Assembly: GCA_964609085.1 (NCBI GenBank)
Contig: CAZSRZ010000113.1
Coordinates: 1-16,728 of the forward strand
DNA: 16,728 bases
Reading direction: 5' to 3'
From: JANPLG01 sp964609085
GTDB lineage: Bacteria > Armatimonadota > SYMT01
Position numbers and translations under genes: made by a program. Below, in pieces: positions 14,934-16,728 of this stretch (within the stretch, counting starts at the first letter, position 1; every line of letters begins with the position of its first letter). The notes under the pieces were generated by a model. That model made no database searches. It was not told where the DNA came from and was given only the letters and a program-made list of their open reading frames with translations.

Positions 14934-15983
14934 ATGACGATCCGGTCTGAAGTCGTCGCCGGGGTTCGGGAGCAGGGCACCGTCGCGAGCGCCAGCCCGA
15001 GCTCTCCGAGGTTTCGGTTTGATCCTCGGTACCTGGCGCCGCTGTTCATCACGACGATCCTCCTCGCCGCCCATCTGAACTACGGCGCGCTGAAGAGCCC
15101 GCTTCATACCGGCATCGCGATCGGTGCCGCCATTCTAACGGAGGTCCTCTTCGGGTGGTTCCTCACGCGTAAAATTCCGCACCTGGCCAGCGCTTACGTC
15201 TCCGGGATCAGCGCGGGGATCCTCACCCGCACCGAGATCCTGTGGCCGTTCGGGCTCACCGGGGCGCTGGCCGTTGCTTCGAAGTACGTCCTCAGGTGGC
15301 GGGGAAAGCACCTCTGGAACCCGACCAACTTCTCCATCACGGCGATGCTGGCGTTAGCCCCGGGGCAGATGGCAACGCTGATGGCGGACTTTGGGAACAA
15401 CGACTTCCCCGTCATCCTCTTGTTCCTCTGGGGTGGATCGGTGATCTACCGGTTGGCGAGGCGCAAGCTGGAGCTCTGGCCGGCTCTGGGTGCCGCTGTC
15501 GCCGGCGCCCTGGTGCTCGGGGCACCCTGGCTGCGCTACATCGCAAGTGGGCTGACTCCTAGCTCCGGATCCTATGTACTGATACTTTGCCTCGGCTGCT
15601 ATATCGTCTCCCGGTTGCGCAGACTCCACATTTGTGAAACCTACGTAGCGGCCTTTTGCCTCTTCGCGGTATTGCGTTTTGGCCTCACCGGCATCCCGCT
15701 CGCGGCATCCATTTCCCCGATAACAGGCCCGATGTACATGCTGTTCACCTTCTTCATGATCACTGATCCGAAGACCACGGTGGAAAACAAGGTGGGGCAG
15801 GGACTGGTGGCATTCCTGGTAGCGGCTGCGGAGTTCATCCTGCGCCTGAATCAGGACATCCATGCCCCGTACCACGCGCTCTTCATCGTAGGTCCGATCG
15901 CGAACGTGATTGAGCTGTGGTGGAAAGGTCGGGGCGCGCCGTCAGCGCAGGCGGCCCGCAGCACGGCCAAAGCAGCCGCGTAG
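14934..15983 (+). CDS. RnfD/NqrB-like (UnbU-like) integral membrane protein
   Basis: A 349-aa polytopic membrane protein with about eight to ten hydrophobic segments after a 30-residue cytosolic tail. Family marks: SKYVLRWRGKHLWNPTNFS (116-134) and SPITGPMYMLFTFFMITDPKTTVENK (261-286, key residues G265, D278, P279), which match the second membrane half of RnfD/NqrB subunits, the flavin-carrying membrane parts of Rnf and Na+-NQR complexes. The SGAT motif whose threonine takes covalent FMN in RnfD/NqrB is not present, and no other Rnf/Nqr gene or ApbE flavin transferase lies in the window. UnbU of enediyne clusters belongs to this same group and is usually paired with UnbV, as here. Start ATG at 14934 with AAGG about 8 nt upstream; last gene of the operon. 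Redox or transport function is inference only. Confidence 0.82.
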   Translation: MTIRSEVVAGVREQGTVASASPSSPRFRFDPRYLAPLFITTILLAAHLNYGALKSPLHTGIAIGAAILTEVLFGWFLTRKIPHLASAYVSGISAGILTRTEILWPFGLTGALAVASKYVLRWRGKHLWNPTNFSITAMLALAPGQMATLMADFGNNDFPVILLFLWGGSVIYRLARRKLELWPALGAAVAGALVLGAPWLRYIASGLTPSSGSYVLILCLGCYIVSRLRRLHICETYVAAFCLFAVLRFGLTGIPLAASISPITGPMYMLFTFFMITDPKTTVENKVGQGLVAFLVAAAEFILRLNQDIHAPYHALFIVGPIANVIELWWKGRGAPSAQAARSTAKAAA

Positions 15984-16000
15984 CGCCGCCGCCCCGCCCA

Positions 16001-16102
16001 GGGATCGCCGAGTTCCAACTCGGCATGCCCGGCACGGACGAACGCGCCCCTGGGATAGCCGAGCTCAAGCTCGGCATGCCCGGCGCGGACGAACCCGCCT
16101 GG
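16001..16102. repeat. Two tandem 51-bp hairpin repeats between converging genes
   Basis: Units start at 16001 and 16052 (period 51). Each has an 18-nt inverted repeat: GCCGAGTT-CC-AACTCGGC at 16007-16024 and GCCGAGCT-CA-AGCTCGGC at 16058-16075. Each is followed by ATGCCCGGC-x-CGGACGAAC, and the junction makes a second overlapping palindrome, GGCATGCC. The two stems differ by a compensated T-A to C-G pair, so pairing is kept. The location after the last gene of the UnbV operon suits a transcript-end structure or a dispersed repeat family of the host genome. Confidence 0.75.
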
Positions 16103-16113
16103 AAAACCGGTGT

Positions 16114-16145
16114 CCCGCCAGCTTGGGGTTCTTCCCCCCGGCGGG
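16114..16145 (-). terminator. Terminator-like hairpin after infA
   Basis: Stem CCCGCC (16114-16119) pairs with GGCGGG (16140-16145), with an inner stem GGGG (16125-16128) and CCCC (16134-16137) around a 5-nt loop. Read on the minus strand it lies just after the infA stop and is followed by a short TTTT (16103-16106). It could also serve the converging plus-strand operon, but that side has no U-run. Confidence 0.5.
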
Positions 16146-16151
16146 TGGTCG

Positions 16152-16370
16152 CTATTTCAGGCGGTAGACGATGCGGCCACGCGTCATGTCGTAGGGCGAC
16201 ATCTCCACGCGGACCCGATCACCCTGCAGGATCCGGATGAAGTTGCGTCGGGTCTTACCCGACAGATAGCCGGTGATCGTGTGGCCAGTTGGGAGTTCGA
16301 TCTTGAACTCCGCGGCAGGAAGGCGCTGCACCACTGTGCCTTCCACTTGAACCATATCGTCTCTGGGCAT
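16152..16370 (-). CDS. infA: Translation initiation factor IF-1
   Basis: A 72-aa protein, the canonical IF-1 length, made of a single S1/OB-fold domain that binds the A site of the 30S subunit during initiation. Seen: MVQVEGTVVQRLP (6-18), FKIELPTGH, YLSGKTRRNFIRILQGDRVRV and the near-invariant ending SPYDMTRGRIVYR. The usual HISGK is YLSGK here. The start ATG at 16368-16370 is supported by GGAAGG upstream on the minus strand and by alignment of MPRDDMVQVEG with typical IF-1 starts; the open frame continues upstream to 16499 but that part is not IF-1-like. It stands alone, outside a ribosomal protein operon, facing the UnbU-like gene tail to tail. Confidence 0.95.
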   Translation of the reverse strand: MPRDDMVQVEGTVVQRLPAAEFKIELPTGHTITGYLSGKTRRNFIRILQGDRVRVEMSPYDMTRGRIVYRLK

Positions 16371-16450
16371 AGGCCTTCCGTTCCGATGAACCCCGGCACA
16401 TCCAGGGGCGCACCGGCGACCGATCACGGTCTTTGGGGAGTCGTAACAAA

Positions 16451-16494
16451 TTGCCCAGCTACCCAAGGGGGATCCCCAGGGTAGCTGGAGGCAA
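16451..16494 (-). terminator. Strong hairpin between the Gly-rich protein gene and infA
   Basis: CCAGCTACCC (16455-16464) pairs perfectly with GGGTAGCTGG (16479-16488). The stem extends by TTGC/GCAA (16451-16454 with 16491-16494) across a 2-nt bulge, and the 14-nt loop holds a further GGGGATCCCC palindrome. On the minus strand it follows the stop codon of the glycine-rich gene by about 40 nt and is followed by TTTGTT, so a terminator for that gene is the simplest reading. A 5' leader structure of infA is the alternative. Confidence 0.55.
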
Positions 16495-16533
16495 AGCACC
16501 TGATCTATTCAGCCGTGCGGGGGGATGGACGAA

Positions 16534-16728
16534 CTACCAGTCGCGTCCGCCGCGATCGCCACCGCGACCGCCGCGATCGCCGCCGCGTCCACCGCGTCCG
16601 CCGCCGCCACCACCACCGTAGCCGCCGCCGCCGCCGCTTCCGCCGCCGCCACCGCCGCCGCTTCCGCCGCTTCCGCCGCCGTAACCGCCGCCGCCGCCGT
16701 AGCTGCCGCCGCCGCCACCACCGTAGCC
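16534..16728 (-). CDS. C-terminal tail of a glycine/arginine-rich, probably RRM-type RNA-binding protein (partial)
   Basis: Only the last 64 codons are in the window; the 5' part lies beyond 16728. Read on the minus strand, the frame gives a tail of Gly runs broken by Tyr and Ser (GYGGGGGGSYGGGGG), then an RGG-like block (GGRGGRGGDRGGRGGDRGG) and the ending RDW followed by TAG at 16534-16536. Such low-complexity Gly/Tyr/Arg tails are typical of small bacterial RRM proteins (cold-inducible RNA-binding proteins); the RRM itself would be upstream and is not seen, so the family is inferred. The alternative reading of the same DNA on this strand is a poly-Ala frame, which is a compositional shadow. 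A hairpin terminator follows. Its neighbour infA also acts in translation. Confidence 0.7.
   Translation of the reverse strand, partial: GYGGGGGGSYGGGGGYGGGSGGSGGGGGGGSGGGGGYGGGGGGGRGGRGGDRGGRGGDRGGRDW

Noticed and set aside
13142..15983. Part of an enediyne biosynthetic cluster
   Set aside because: UnbV- and UnbU-like genes occur in such clusters, but no polyketide synthase, thioesterase or UnbL-like gene is present here; the neighbours are transporter genes.
16001..16102. CRISPR array
   Set aside because: There are only two units, no distinct spacers, and no cas genes in the window.
15917..16240. Plus-strand frame through the tandem repeats giving a repeated peptide
   Set aside because: The repetition follows from the 51-bp DNA unit (a multiple of three). 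The DNA differences preserve hairpin pairing, the frame overlaps the UnbU-like gene end and runs antisense into infA, and there is no start signal.
16509..16721. Poly-alanine minus-strand frame
   Set aside because: It is the out-of-frame reading of the glycine-rich tail; the shifted frame gives a far more protein-like sequence with an RGG block.

Overview
The window is GC-rich bacterial DNA, densely coded and without tRNA, rRNA, transposon or CRISPR signals. The gene types fit an uncultured or environmental lineage of the Planctomycetota/Verrucomicrobiota, Acidobacteriota or FCB kind: a CBM9-like protein, a CRTAC1/ASPIC-UnbV protein, a secreted alpha-toroid protein and a glycine-rich RNA-binding protein. 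This placement is a weak inference; infA (16152-16370) would be the only useful phylogenetic marker, and it is short.

Layout. (1) 48-1064 (+) is a CBM9-like carbohydrate-binding protein. (2) 1077-4275 (-) is a tight three-gene operon: glycosyltransferase, DegT-type sugar aminotransferase and DesVI-like methyltransferase, joined by two 4-nt stop/start overlaps. It looks like an amino-sugar transfer and N-methylation cassette. (3) Upstream of it lie a near-consensus CRP-type operator (4378-4393), a row of small inverted repeats and a Crp/Fnr-family regulator (4453-5193, -) whose recognition helix suits that operator. (4) 5346-9425 (-) encodes a 1359-residue DUF4011 / superfamily 1 helicase / Vsr-like nuclease / DUF3320-type protein, a plausible stand-alone defence gene. 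It is preceded, 21 bp away on the same strand, by a secreted alpha-toroid repeat protein (9447-10379).

(5) Divergent from these, 10545-15983 (+) is a five-gene operon: NitT/TauT-type ABC permease, ATPase and membrane-anchored solute-binding protein, then an FG-GAP/ASPIC-UnbV protein and an RnfD/NqrB-like (UnbU-like) membrane protein. UnbV and UnbU are known as conserved genes of unknown function in enediyne clusters. Here the pair is tied to a dedicated importer and no polyketide synthase is present. This is the best candidate for an undescribed system in the window.

(6) 15984-16728 holds two tandem hairpin repeats with a compensatory base-pair change, a terminator-like hairpin, infA (-), another strong hairpin, and the 3' end of a glycine/arginine-rich protein gene (16534-16728, -) that runs off the window. 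All non-coding gaps are shorter than 300 bp.
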